A DNA stretch of 64,000 nt from Photobacterium sanctipauli (GTDB lineage: Bacteria; Pseudomonadota; Gammaproteobacteria; Enterobacterales; Vibrionaceae). The stretch covers positions 1 to 64,000 of the forward strand of contig NZ_PYMA01000013.1 of the NCBI RefSeq assembly GCF_003026495.1, given 5' to 3'. The notes beneath the pieces are model-generated. The model saw nothing but the letters and a program-made list of their open reading frames with translations. It had not been told where the DNA came from and did no database searches. Each line of letters starts with the position of its first letter. Within the stretch, counting starts at the first letter, position 1. The position numbers were made by a program, and so were the translations under genes. Positions 43,886 to 52,077 of this stretch are shown piece after piece.

Positions 43886-44344
43886 ATGCATTTAGAACAG
43901 TTGTATTCCGCTTACCTTGGTGAGCTATACGGCATTGCCTTTTTCTCTGCTTTTGCCCAAAAGTATAGCGACGATAGCCATATCGATAAATGGCAACTTC
44001 TGATACAAGTTGAAGAAATTACCGCCCTGAAGCTCGAAACAGCGCTACAGAAGCACCCAATAAGCCTGAATGACAGAGCAGAAGAGATGCGAAACAAAGG
44101 GATCGGCGACGCGCAAAAATGGATGCACCTCGATTGGGCCAGCCTCATCGATACTCTGGTGCCATGGGTTAAACCCTATGCATTGAAGTACCGCGAACAA
44201 GCCGATGCTGCCACCGCCGAGCGAGAGATGTTCAAGTTGGTACAGGAACACGAAGATGCCATTTATGACTTCCTGCTTGCCGAACAACAACAATCCGGCA
44301 ACAGCATCGATATACTAAAGCAATTCATCACGAAATGGCGTTAA
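43886..44344 (+). CDS. Conserved-looking all-helical protein, function unknown
   Basis: About 152 residues from ATG 43886 (CAGG precedes it); the frame upstream to 43793 runs into the divergent catB promoter and is not used. The protein looks all-helical (MHLEQLYSAYLGELYGIAFFSAFAQ, LLIQVEEITALKLETAL) with Glu/His-containing helices like those of ferritin-like or rubrerythrin-like bundles. The exact metal ligands cannot be assigned. No signal peptide. A terminator follows. Confidence 0.65.
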   Translation: MHLEQLYSAYLGELYGIAFFSAFAQKYSDDSHIDKWQLLIQVEEITALKLETALQKHPISLNDRAEEMRNKGIGDAQKWMHLDWASLIDTLVPWVKPYALKYREQADAATAEREMFKLVQEHEDAIYDFLLAEQQQSGNSIDILKQFITKWR

Positions 44345-44382
44345 CACTAAGCGCTGAGTAGTATTGTTAAATCAATTACTAA

Positions 44383-44415
44383 CGGCAAGCGAATACGCTT
44401 GCCGCCACATTTTTA
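44383..44415 (+). terminator. Terminator of the helical protein gene
   Basis: CGGCAAGC, loop GAATAC, GCTTGCCG, then CCACATTTTTAC. Confidence 0.65.
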
Positions 44416-44553
44416 CTCCCCCCATTGTTGCCAACAGCGATACAGGTAACAAAACACTAAACTGTATATTGTCGAACGGCCCAGCCTGTAATATCAATCT
44501 TGGTATCCCCACGAAAACCGGGTTTGAAAATAACTGACAGGCTAGGATGTATC

Positions 44554-45219
44554 ATGGACAGACCACATAAGATCCGCTGCGTGATCTTTGATTGCGACGG
44601 CACGCTCGTTGACAGCGAAATACTGTGCAATCAGGCCCTAGTGAATATCTTTTCGCGCCAAGGCGGCAAGCTAAGCCTTGAGGAGTGCATCCGCCATTTT
44701 CAGGGGGGAAAAATCTTCGATATCCTTGCCGAAACCCGCAAGCGCACAGGCGTCACAACGCCCATCGATATTCTAGAACCCATGTACCGCGAAGAGTGCC
44801 GCCAACTGTTCGACAAGCACCTGCAGCCTATTGACGGGGTTCCTGAGGTGCTTGCCCAGCTTCAGCAAATGGGTATCGAGATGTGTATCGCCTCCAACGG
44901 CCCGGTATTTAAGATGGAGCACACCCTGGGGCTGACGGGCTTGCTGCCCTACTTTGAAGGAAAGCTGTTCAGTGGTTTTGAAGCCAGCAGCTGGAAGCCG
45001 GATCCGGACCTGCTCCACTTTGCGGCCATGCACATGGGATACCGCCTAAGCGATTGCGTCTTCGTCGATGATACCGAGAAGGGGGTACGCGCCGGGATCA
45101 ATGCCAATATCCCCACCTTCCACTTTGCGGCGAACGAGCATGCGCCCGATATCAAGCATCCTGTAGTGACCACCATTCGCTCTATGCACCAATTTCTGGA
45201 GCATATTGAAGCCAAATAG
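44554..45219 (+). CDS. HAD-superfamily sugar-phosphate phosphatase/phosphoglucomutase-like protein (YieH-type)
   Basis: The 221-residue HAD protein (from ATG 44554, AGGA 7 bases before) has DCDGTLVDSE as motif I with both Asp residues, a helical cap domain (about 20-90), IASNGP as motif II, a Lys in SSWKPDPD (motif III) and FVDDTEKGV (motif IV). The cap and GxEV/SSWKPDP pattern resemble the beta-phosphoglucomutase/YieH subgroup that dephosphorylates sugar or gluconate phosphates. It stops 11 bp from the end of the metal ATPase gene with no visible terminator between. Confidence 0.82.
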   Translation: MDRPHKIRCVIFDCDGTLVDSEILCNQALVNIFSRQGGKLSLEECIRHFQGGKIFDILAETRKRTGVTTPIDILEPMYREECRQLFDKHLQPIDGVPEVLAQLQQMGIEMCIASNGPVFKMEHTLGLTGLLPYFEGKLFSGFEASSWKPDPDLLHFAAMHMGYRLSDCVFVDDTEKGVRAGINANIPTFHFAANEHAPDIKHPVVTTIRSMHQFLEHIEAK

Positions 45220-45230
45220 TGGCCAATCAA

Positions 45231-47294
45231 CTAGGCGTTTTTGGCCGCCAACGAGCGGGCTAGAATAGCCAATGTTGTGCCATTGTGAAGCAATGCGCTC
45301 ATCGCAGGGCTTAGCATCCCCATCGCAGCTGAGAACATGATGCCGCTGTTGACGTACTCGGCCAGCTTAATGTTGCTGTTCACCAATGACATTGCCACTT
45401 GGGATAACTGACGCACTTCCGCCACGCCGTGGAGTGTATCCTTGAGCAACACCACATCGGCGGCCTGCCTAGCCAGCTCCGTTCCCTTGTGCATGGCAAT
45501 CCCCACATCGGCAGCCGTCAGCGCCGGTGCATCGTTAACACCATCGCCCACGAACATCACCTTGCGGCCCGACTGTTTTAGCGACTCGATAATTGCCGAC
45601 TTGCTCTCGGGCGTCGCTTCGGCATAGACCTTATCCAGCTTAAGCTCATTGCCCAACATCTCGGCCTTGAAAGCCCGGTCGCCAGAAATCATGACTAGCT
45701 CATTGATCCCCAAATCGCGCAGCGAGGCTAGCGTCTGGTGGACATCATCACGCAAATGGTCTCGCAGCCCTATCATCCCGATGAGCTTTTGCTGGTGAGA
45801 AATAAAGATAAGGTGGCGCCCCTTTTGCTCGAACTCACGGATCTGCGGCTCGAACGGCACAAAGTCGACATCTTCATGGACTTCCAGGAAGTGGCGGCTG
45901 CCCATGACCAAGCAATGGGTATCCAACGTACTACGCAAGCCGTGGGCAATCACATACTCAACCTCACCATGGTCGATATGCGGTAGCTCATTGTGCTTGG
46001 CTGCACTTACCACGGCCTGCGATAGCGGGTGGCTGCTGTGCTCCTCTACCGATGCGGCGATAGCGAGCAAGTCGCGGGCTGTGTTGGCATCGCTGAGCGG
46101 TACCACATCCGTCACTTCCATATCGCCGTAAGTCAGCGTACCCGTCTTGTCGAAAACACAAGTGTCGGCATCAACAATCTTCTCGATCGCGCTGCCGCCC
46201 TTGAGCAAGATTCCACTTTGCGCCGCCCGGTACATAATCGACTTGAAGGTCACAGGCGTGCTTAGCTTAAGGGCACAGGAATAGTCGACCAAGAATACCG
46301 AGGCGACCCGGTTCATATCTTGGGTCAGGGCAAAAACCGCGGCGCCGATCCCCAAGGTTAGTTTAACCCGGCGATCAGCCATATCTTGGGTAACTTGTTG
46401 AATTTCACTTTTCTCGCTCAGCGAGTCATAGATCAGCTTGGCGATTTTTGCCGTCGTCGCCTCGCTACCGACTTTCTCAACCCGGATCTTAATCCCGCCT
46501 TCGTGCACCGAAGTCCCGGAATAAACCTGCGCGCCTTCCTCCCGGCGAACCGGTACGCTTTCACCGGTCAGCGTCGATTGGTTGATAAGCCCCACACCGG
46601 ACTCAATTACCCCGTCGACAGGTATGGCATCGCCAGGCATCAGCTCGATCAAATCACCTGCAACCAAGTCCGATGAACAGCATTGCTGCTTGCCAGCAGA
46701 GGTAATGCGCCATACCAACGACTCTTGCGGCCGGATCAGGTCCGCCAACAACTTATCGCTGCTTCGGCTGGTATGCTGCTCCATGTACTCACCAAAGCTG
46801 ATGAGACTCTGGGTAAGCATGGCGGTTCGATAGTCGCCACGCCACGCCGATAGCCCAACGGCAATAGCATCGAGCACTTCAACAGTCACCCGCTTTTCTT
46901 GCAACTCGCTGATCCCTTCCGCCAAGGTCGGGGCAATCAAGCTAGCCGTGGTCAGCGCCCCCCAGCACTTGGGCAACAAGGCTGCCGATAAGGTACCGAT
47001 AACATTCAGGGCCACATCACCACGGGTATACTCGTGCTCTGACTCCGAGGCTTCCCCCGAGGCCAGATCCAGCGCCTGCAGGCGTGCTGATAATGTCGGA
47101 TTATCCAATAGGAGGGTATCGTATTGGATGATCACAGAGCATGCATACTGGTTAACCCGCACATCGTTTACACCTTGAATGGCAATCAGGCTTTGCTTGA
47201 TCCAATTACCGATATCAGGGTACTGCTTGAGCGCGGGAACCTTGAACCTTATCCGGCCCGGAAAACGGTGCTGAAGGTAAATTTCATTCATCAC
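45231..47294 (-). CDS. P1B-type metal-transporting ATPase lacking the CPC motif (FezB-like)
   Basis: The 687-residue pump begins with an HMA_2-like domain (FPGRIRFKVP at 10-19, no CxxC). The actuator domain has TLTGES (241-246). Phosphorylation occurs at D382 (DKTGTLT), with GDGVNDAPAL as hinge motif. The membrane metal motif is SCALKLSTP (C340) where copper and zinc pumps have CPC, which places it in the divergent P1B groups. Only a few membrane helices precede the actuator. It is last in a five-gene operon and overlaps the stop of the preceding gene by 4 bases. P1B-6-type ATPases with HMA-like and hydrophobic partner proteins build ferrosomes, so iron is the suggested cargo. Confidence 0.87.
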   Translation of the reverse strand: MMNEIYLQHRFPGRIRFKVPALKQYPDIGNWIKQSLIAIQGVNDVRVNQYACSVIIQYDTLLLDNPTLSARLQALDLASGEASESEHEYTRGDVALNVIGTLSAALLPKCWGALTTASLIAPTLAEGISELQEKRVTVEVLDAIAVGLSAWRGDYRTAMLTQSLISFGEYMEQHTSRSSDKLLADLIRPQESLVWRITSAGKQQCCSSDLVAGDLIELMPGDAIPVDGVIESGVGLINQSTLTGESVPVRREEGAQVYSGTSVHEGGIKIRVEKVGSEATTAKIAKLIYDSLSEKSEIQQVTQDMADRRVKLTLGIGAAVFALTQDMNRVASVFLVDYSCALKLSTPVTFKSIMYRAAQSGILLKGGSAIEKIVDADTCVFDKTGTLTYGDMEVTDVVPLSDANTARDLLAIAASVEEHSSHPLSQAVVSAAKHNELPHIDHGEVEYVIAHGLRSTLDTHCLVMGSRHFLEVHEDVDFVPFEPQIREFEQKGRHLIFISHQQKLIGMIGLRDHLRDDVHQTLASLRDLGINELVMISGDRAFKAEMLGNELKLDKVYAEATPESKSAIIESLKQSGRKVMFVGDGVNDAPALTAADVGIAMHKGTELARQAADVVLLKDTLHGVAEVRQLSQVAMSLVNSNIKLAEYVNSGIMFSAAMGMLSPAMSALLHNGTTLAILARSLAAKNA

Positions 47295-47599
47295 TCACCC
47301 TTATGCAGGCTTCGGTAATACTCGAGCTCCGCTTGGGTGTCTTCAAGGCGCTCTTTTAATTCTTCCACTTCACCACGAACTGCAGACCACGCTTTTTCAC
47401 CCGTGGCACTCACCCCTTGCTGAAACTTCTTGTTGGTCAGCAAGTAAGCCACAGCCGCCCCTGCCGCCAACCCCATTGCAAAGTGGGTTTTGCTGTTGTC
47501 TTTCTTGTAACTTGGTGCTTGGGGTGCAGGTTGCTGAGTTTGCACAGGTGCCTGATATCCATAATATGGGTGGTAATACTGTGGGTTATTCTTATCCAT
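47291..47599 (-). CDS. Small protein with a Tyr/Pro-rich N-terminus, Gly/Ala-rich hydrophobic segment and coiled coil
   Basis: The 102-residue protein has a Tyr/Pro/Gln-rich head (PQYYHPYYGYQAP). A short YtxH-like hydrophobic segment (FAMGLAAGAAVAYLLTNKKF, about 40-60) and a charged coiled-coil tail (VEELKERLEDTQAELEYY) follow. It overlaps the ATPase start by 4 bases and the previous gene by 8, so the operon is translated as a unit. The segment resembles that in the His-rich protein two genes upstream, which suggests paralogous scaffold proteins of one compartment or membrane. Confidence 0.7.
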   Translation of the reverse strand: MDKNNPQYYHPYYGYQAPVQTQQPAPQAPSYKKDNSKTHFAMGLAAGAAVAYLLTNKKFQQGVSATGEKAWSAVRGEVEELKERLEDTQAELEYYRSLHKGE

Positions 47600-47897
47600 G
47601 TTTTTTCTTTTCCGCGTATTGATCCATCAAGTACAAGCCAACGGCCCCGGTACTCAGTACCGTCAGCATCGACAAGACAGGCCGCCCTGCCATTTTATCG
47701 GCAACATACGTAGCGGCTCCGCTTGCAAGCCCAGTTTTCAGCGCATCGGTAGTGACCTTAGTCACCATCTGGTTAGTCTCCAGCTCGCCTTGCTGATGCG
47801 ACTTCCACTGGCTTGCAGCCGAAGCGGTACCACCAATGATGGCACCCGCTATCATTGCCCGACTTGCTGGATTCAGCTTATTAGTCGAGTTAGTCAT
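47592..47897 (-). CDS. Small hydrophobic protein of the metal-compartment operon
   Basis: The 101 residues contain two hydrophobic Gly/Ala-rich helices: IAGAIIGGTASAAS near residue 20 and VLSMLTVLSTGAVGLYLM near 85. Between them is an amphipathic stretch, and there is a Lys-rich tail. No catalytic motif is seen. It overlaps the next gene by 8 bp and follows the His-rich gene by 3 bp. The role is probably structural in the membrane. Confidence 0.7.
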   Translation of the reverse strand: MTNSTNKLNPASRAMIAGAIIGGTASAASQWKSHQQGELETNQMVTKVTTDALKTGLASGAATYVADKMAGRPVLSMLTVLSTGAVGLYLMDQYAEKKKHG

Positions 47898-47900
47898 AGT

Positions 47901-48641
47901 TTATTTTTCTGTATCAGATGGTGGTAAAGACTCAATTTGCTCTGGGGACTCAGCTTGGGTTGTTCTCTCCTGCTGGTGGCGCTCCACAGACTCTTTAAAG
48001 CCTTCCTTGCCTGCCGCGTAAGTATCACGGAAGATTTCACTGCCCGCCGTTACATTTTGCTGAACAGTCGAGGCCGTCTGGGTCGCTGTGTCTTTCACCG
48101 TTTCGCCACCGGATTTCAGCATATTGCCCGCACCTGACAGTGCGCCCATCAAGCCCTTGCGAACGTTCTCATTGCTCAATACAAGTGCAGCAGCGGCACC
48201 CACCATGGCGCCTTTCCAAAATTCTTTATCATTCATACCAATCGTTCCTAATATTTCCTTAAACATGCCTGCTTCTTCGCCAAGAGCCCCCTCAAGCATG
48301 GCTTGAGCTTGCTCAAACATTGGGTCACTTTCTGGTTCAGGTTGCGGGGTTGGCTGTGGCGGCGGAGCCATTCCCGGATGCACGCCCCCCACATAAGCGT
48401 GAGCCATTTGCGGCGGCACATACCCAGGGGGAATATGCGCTGGCGGTACCTGGCCTTGATGGTAATGGTGGGGGTGCGGATAGTGGGGGGGCATTCCCGG
48501 GTGACCGTAATAATGCGGGTGCATCATATGAGGTGGATACCCCGGATGGTGCGGTGGCGGTGCCTGATGCATCCATGCCGCCGGATCATGGTGCTGAGCT
48601 GAAGGTTCGCCCATATGCCCTTCATGTTCTTTGTTGCTCAT
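47901..48641 (-). CDS. His/Pro/Met/Tyr-rich metal-binding-like protein with YtxH-like segment
   Basis: The first 95 of 246 residues are extremely rich in His, Pro, Met and Tyr (HHPGYPPHMMHPHYYGH and repeats of that type), an obvious candidate for binding iron or another metal. There follow an acidic helix (MFEQAQAMLEGALGEEAG), a hydrophobic Gly/Ala segment (FWKGAMVGAAAALVLSNENVRKG) and an amphipathic Thr/Gln-rich tail (TVKDTATQTASTVQQNV) like LEA or apolipoprotein-type helices that bind membranes. It fits a compartment scaffold with metal-binding capacity. Confidence 0.75.
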   Translation of the reverse strand: MSNKEHEGHMGEPSAQHHDPAAWMHQAPPPHHPGYPPHMMHPHYYGHPGMPPHYPHPHHYHQGQVPPAHIPPGYVPPQMAHAYVGGVHPGMAPPPQPTPQPEPESDPMFEQAQAMLEGALGEEAGMFKEILGTIGMNDKEFWKGAMVGAAAALVLSNENVRKGLMGALSGAGNMLKSGGETVKDTATQTASTVQQNVTAGSEIFRDTYAAGKEGFKESVERHQQERTTQAESPEQIESLPPSDTEK

Positions 48642-48653
48642 CGTTAGCTCCGT

Positions 48654-48971
48654 CTATAACGCCAAATAAGCGCTCAAGGCATAGCATGCCTGTTTCGCTT
48701 CCTGGTCCGAACGAGAGAACAATGCTTCCAGCAATTGTGGTTTGATCAGCGTGGCATCATATTCAACCAACAAACTGCCTGTCGCATTATTGATTTTATA
48801 GTGCTTAAGTGCCGGTATTTTCAGGAGGGCTTGCTCTATTTCGTTTCGGTTCAAACTTGCCAAGCTAGCAACAATACCCAGCTTATACTTGAGTCGAATC
48901 CTTCCCGGAATGTGGTGAGCAACCACAACCCACTGGCGTAGCTTTAACACTGTATCTATATGTTTTTCCAT
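48654..48971 (-). CDS. HMA-like small protein, first gene of the metal ATPase operon (FezC-like)
   Basis: The 105 residues form an HMA_2-type ferredoxin-like domain: VVAHHIPGRIRLKYK as strand 1, LLKIPALKHYKINNATGSLLVEYDA as strands 2 and 3. There is no CxxC, as in the ATPase N-terminus, which it resembles. It is the first gene of the five-gene operon, and a Fur-box-like palindrome lies 110 bp upstream. It could deliver metal to the ATPase or guide assembly. Confidence 0.78.
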   Translation of the reverse strand: MEKHIDTVLKLRQWVVVAHHIPGRIRLKYKLGIVASLASLNRNEIEQALLKIPALKHYKINNATGSLLVEYDATLIKPQLLEALFSRSDQEAKQACYALSAYLAL

Positions 48972-49080
48972 AAATTCAGTATATCCAATTACTGTTCAAA
49001 CCAATGCATATACCTGTCCTGCCGCCCGTTTTTCTGCATTTTTTTTGCGCTCAATCAATTGCCGTGGTATCGTTGCAAAT

Positions 49081-49099
49081 GGAAATGATTATCATCTTT
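49081..49099. promoter_or_regulatory. Fur-box-like palindrome between the divergent metal-operon genes
   Basis: The 19-bp site contains ATGATTATCAT (49085-49095) and agrees with the classical GATAATGATAATCATTATC Fur box at 13 of 19 bases. It lies 12 bp before ATG 49112 on the plus strand and about 110 bp before the minus-strand operon. Confidence 0.6.
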
Positions 49100-49111
49100 A
49101 TTGGTACTTTT

Positions 49112-49471
49112 ATGAACACTTATATTCACCGGACAAATAGTCGATTACGTGTTCGATCTGACTTTATTCGCCAGAATCCAGAGCAAGTAAAATCACTGAT
49201 TGAGAACCTAAAAGAAATTGATGCCATTAAACACATCAAGCACAAACAATACGCTGGCTCGGTCGCTATCTGCTTTGACGAAAAAGAATTGGATTGTGAA
49301 AGTTTATTAGACGTGCTTTCCAGTCATGACTGGACCAAAGAAAACAGCAAGCCATCTCTCGTCGAGCATGCGGTTTCCCGAGGTACAAAAACATTTGCAA
49401 AAGGTATCGCCACCATGGCACTGACTCGATTAGTCGGCCCATCGGTCAGCCGTGCCATTATGAGCATCTAA
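49112..49471 (+). CDS. Divergent HMA-like small protein
   Basis: The 119-residue protein (ATG 49112; the frame is open to 49004 but covers the Fur box) has an HMA_2-like fold. SRLRVRSDFIRQNPEQVKSL is followed by IDAIKHIKHKQYAGSVAICFDE and SLLDVLSSHD. A C-terminal hydrophobic patch (GIATMALTRLVGP) may bind membranes. It lacks CxxC. It faces the five-gene operon across the Fur-like site and probably belongs to the same system. Confidence 0.7.
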   Translation: MNTYIHRTNSRLRVRSDFIRQNPEQVKSLIENLKEIDAIKHIKHKQYAGSVAICFDEKELDCESLLDVLSSHDWTKENSKPSLVEHAVSRGTKTFAKGIATMALTRLVGPSVSRAIMSI

Positions 49472-49473
49472 CG

Positions 49474-49935
49474 CTACGCGTTCAGCCCGAATTTCTTTGC
49501 GGCACATTTGCACATGCCATTGGCTAAGGCAGGGCAACGCTTACACGGCGGTGATTTTAGCGGCAAACGGGCTATCTCCCGGTTATCTTGCAGCGATAAT
49601 TGAGGCTGGTTGGCTGCTTTAAGAGAAGTGCTTAAAGCAATGTTTTGTTGGGTGTGTTGCTGGGCAGGCTGCTGAATAGCTCTCGCGGCAGGAAATGAAA
49701 CAATATCCCCCCCTTCATTGAACCACGACAGTAGCGGGTTCAATGGCTTGGCAAGCTCCGTAGCGGTGGCAAGCAATGCCTGTTGAGAAACAGACGTAAG
49801 CTCTTGCTTAAGCTGGCTATCATTAGCAACAGAATGAGACACAGAGCGACTCAAATCCGCTAGCTTTGCAGCTGAGCGACTGGTGGTTTTCACCGTGGTC
49901 TTTTTCAGCTTCTTTAGTGCCTTCTTTGCCCCCAT
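49474..49935 (-). CDS. Basic protein with C-terminal Cys cluster, unknown, next to the metal operon
   Basis: About 153 residues from ATG 49935 (GAGG 5 bases before; the longer frame to 50004 is not used). The N-terminus is Lys/Ser-rich and helical (KKALKKLKKTTVKTTSRSAAKL). The middle is Gln-rich. The C-terminus is CKRCPALANGMCKCAAKKFG, a CxxC-x7-CxC cluster that could bind iron or zinc. The stop is 2 bp from that of the converging HMA-like gene. Shared function with the metal operon is suggested only by position and the Cys cluster. Confidence 0.6.
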   Translation of the reverse strand: MGAKKALKKLKKTTVKTTSRSAAKLADLSRSVSHSVANDSQLKQELTSVSQQALLATATELAKPLNPLLSWFNEGGDIVSFPAARAIQQPAQQHTQQNIALSTSLKAANQPQLSLQDNREIARLPLKSPPCKRCPALANGMCKCAAKKFGLNA

Positions 49936-50090
49936 TTCTGCCTCATTCACTCTAATATGGTCGAGTGGCAAAGGTATCAGAATCTTCCCTTCAGATAAAG
50001 ACAAATGAATATCAATATCATTTCCGGCACGGCAATGAAGTGCAGCAATGAGAACCTAACCAGCCGGGTTGCTCAACCCTTAGCGGTAAT

Positions 50091-51461
50091 TTAGCTCTTG
50101 TCACTCTCCGTCATAAAATTATCCCACGACGTCTGCCAAGCCTGTTGCTGGTATTCCTTCTTTGCCGAGGTATTGGCTTTTGTTTCAGTACCTTGTTCAG
50201 AAGCTGAGTCTGGCTGAGAGCTAATAGGGGCCTTTGCGTTCGTTTGATTCGATATCGAAGATGCCGGCACAGATTGCGTTGACGCCGAAGGTTCAAAGCT
50301 AAGCTGCACCTCAGGCGGCGGGCTGTCAGGTTGATACAGTTCATTTCCCTTAGCCTGCGCTTGAGAGGCGCTATCCCAACTTTCCTGTACTGCGGGTTGC
50401 TCTTCCCCATGCTCACCGGCCAAGTTGCCGGCCGCCAGTGCCGCGAGCTCTTCGTCGTTCGGGCGGTAGCCCTTACGGCCATAAACCTTATCAAGCAAGG
50501 CAATAACAGAGTGGGACTTCACCTCACCCTGCTTCATGAACCGGTAGATGGTATTGGCGACGTTCTGGACACCGAGAATGGCATCAATCCCGATATGCTG
50601 GACCACCTCGTCACGCTCGGCCTTGGCGGATAAGTTGCCGCCCGCATAGGCCAGGGATAGCCAAATATAAGCAATGGCGGTTTCGTTCGCCCCAACCCCA
50701 ATATGCATCTTGGCGGCCAGCTGTTGCGCCTCGGTGTCGCCCTGCTCGGCGGCACGCTCAAGCCAGTAAGTGGTGCGTAAACGGTTCTTGGCAACGGCAA
50801 TGCCCGTCTGGTAGCAATAGGCTGTTTTGACGCATGCACGAAGATCCCCTTGCAGGGCGCCGCGCACCCGCCAGATAAACGCTTCCTCGGGATCTTTTCT
50901 CGGCGCCACATCGGAGACATACCAATCGCCCAAAAACGACTGGGCAGGCATATGCCCGGCTTCTGCGGCTGTGTGGATATTCTCAAGGCCGGCATCGACA
51001 TTTGCCTCGGTGCCATAGCCACGGATCTGGTAGCGGCCAAGCTCAAACTTGGCGGCACTGTCATTACCCTTGGCCTTAACCACTTGCTCCCAGTAAGTCG
51101 ACTTGGCATTACCCTCAGGATCATCTAAATCCATTTTGCAAAGGCGGGCCAAGGCATTTTGCGCGATAGTGCTGTCGAGTTTCGCGGCCTTTTGGTACCA
51201 ACCAATCGCCTCGCGGATATTGGTAAGCTCGTACTCTTTCGCCAAGGACAGCTGGCTCGACACATGGCCCGTCTGCGCCTTGAAGATCTTCTCTTCGCGT
51301 TCGGCAATTTTGGCCTTTTCCAGCACACGCTGATACTTATCATCTTTCATGCGCTGCGCAATGGCTTCTTGGCTCTGCCTTTTCTGGGTCGCAAAGTAAC
51401 GATAAAGCACCCAACCGAGCAGACCACCAGCGACGCTCAAGCCAATAAGTAGGTTAGACAT
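50091..51461 (-). CDS. Membrane-anchored Sel1/TPR-repeat protein
   Basis: The 456-residue protein has an N-terminal membrane helix (LIGLSVAGGLLGWVLYRYF). A coiled coil (about 35-60) precedes Sel1-like repeats of about 36 residues from 65 to 300 (IGWYQKAAKLDSTIAQNALA, LENIHTAAEAGHMPAQSFLG, YWLERAAEQGDTEAQQLAA). The last 130 residues are Ser/Gln/Glu-rich and disordered-looking. Sel1 repeats mediate protein contacts; no enzymatic motif is seen. Monocistronic. Confidence 0.8.
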   Translation of the reverse strand: MSNLLIGLSVAGGLLGWVLYRYFATQKRQSQEAIAQRMKDDKYQRVLEKAKIAEREEKIFKAQTGHVSSQLSLAKEYELTNIREAIGWYQKAAKLDSTIAQNALARLCKMDLDDPEGNAKSTYWEQVVKAKGNDSAAKFELGRYQIRGYGTEANVDAGLENIHTAAEAGHMPAQSFLGDWYVSDVAPRKDPEEAFIWRVRGALQGDLRACVKTAYCYQTGIAVAKNRLRTTYWLERAAEQGDTEAQQLAAKMHIGVGANETAIAYIWLSLAYAGGNLSAKAERDEVVQHIGIDAILGVQNVANTIYRFMKQGEVKSHSVIALLDKVYGRKGYRPNDEELAALAAGNLAGEHGEEQPAVQESWDSASQAQAKGNELYQPDSPPPEVQLSFEPSASTQSVPASSISNQTNAKAPISSQPDSASEQGTETKANTSAKKEYQQQAWQTSWDNFMTESDKS

Positions 51462-51663
51462 AATTCCTCGACAGCATAGTACAACTCACCTTCCTCCCTA
51501 TTATCGGCTACCAAAATTAAAACTAAAGCAATATCCCGAATTTTCACCGCAAAAGAGCTCAATCCACCCAAGTTATTAAAATCATGCACAAAAATGAATG
51601 AGTGCTAGATTTAGTTATGCCAGTTTAGTTTCAGATACAGGATGCCAACCATAAGGAGCAAGG

Positions 51664-52077
51664 ATGTTTCTCGACTATTTTGCCCTCGGGGTACTGTGTT
51701 TCGTGGCAGTTTTCCTGTTTTACGGGATCATTGCGATTCACGATATCCCCTATGAAATATCAAAAAAACGCAACCACCCCCACCAAGATGCCATCCATTA
51801 CGCTGGGTGGGTCAGCCTCTTTACCCTCCACGCGCTGTGGCCGTTTCTCTGGATTTGGGCCACCCTGTGGCGCGAGGACCGGGGGTGGGGGTTTACCAAG
51901 ATTCAGAACGAGCAAAATGAGCTGCACCACGAGGTGCTGAAGCTGTCCGAGCAAGTTGAGCGATTAACAGAGAAAGTTGCCGAGCTTGAGGTAAGCAATG
52001 CACAAGGGCAGCCAATGCCTAAACAAGGGCCTAACGAAGATACAAGCCAAGGACCTAGCCAAGGAGATGAGCGCTAA
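51664..52077 (+). CDS. DUF3302-family inner-membrane protein (YiaW-like)
   Basis: The 137 residues have two hydrophobic helices (FALGVLCFVAVFLFYGIIAI and GWVSLFTLHALWPFLWIWATLW) around the DUF3302 motif HDIPYEISKKRNHPHQDAIH. A coiled coil (about 100-118) and a polar tail follow. The gene ends in TAATG, so it overlaps the HlyD-type gene by one base, the same order as yiaW-yiaV of E. coli. It may help an unidentified efflux partner. Confidence 0.83.
   Translation: MFLDYFALGVLCFVAVFLFYGIIAIHDIPYEISKKRNHPHQDAIHYAGWVSLFTLHALWPFLWIWATLWREDRGWGFTKIQNEQNELHHEVLKLSEQVERLTEKVAELEVSNAQGQPMPKQGPNEDTSQGPSQGDER

Noticed and set aside
48303-48745. Plus-strand frames opposite the His-rich protein
   Set aside because: Arg/His-rich shadows of the low-complexity minus-strand sequence.
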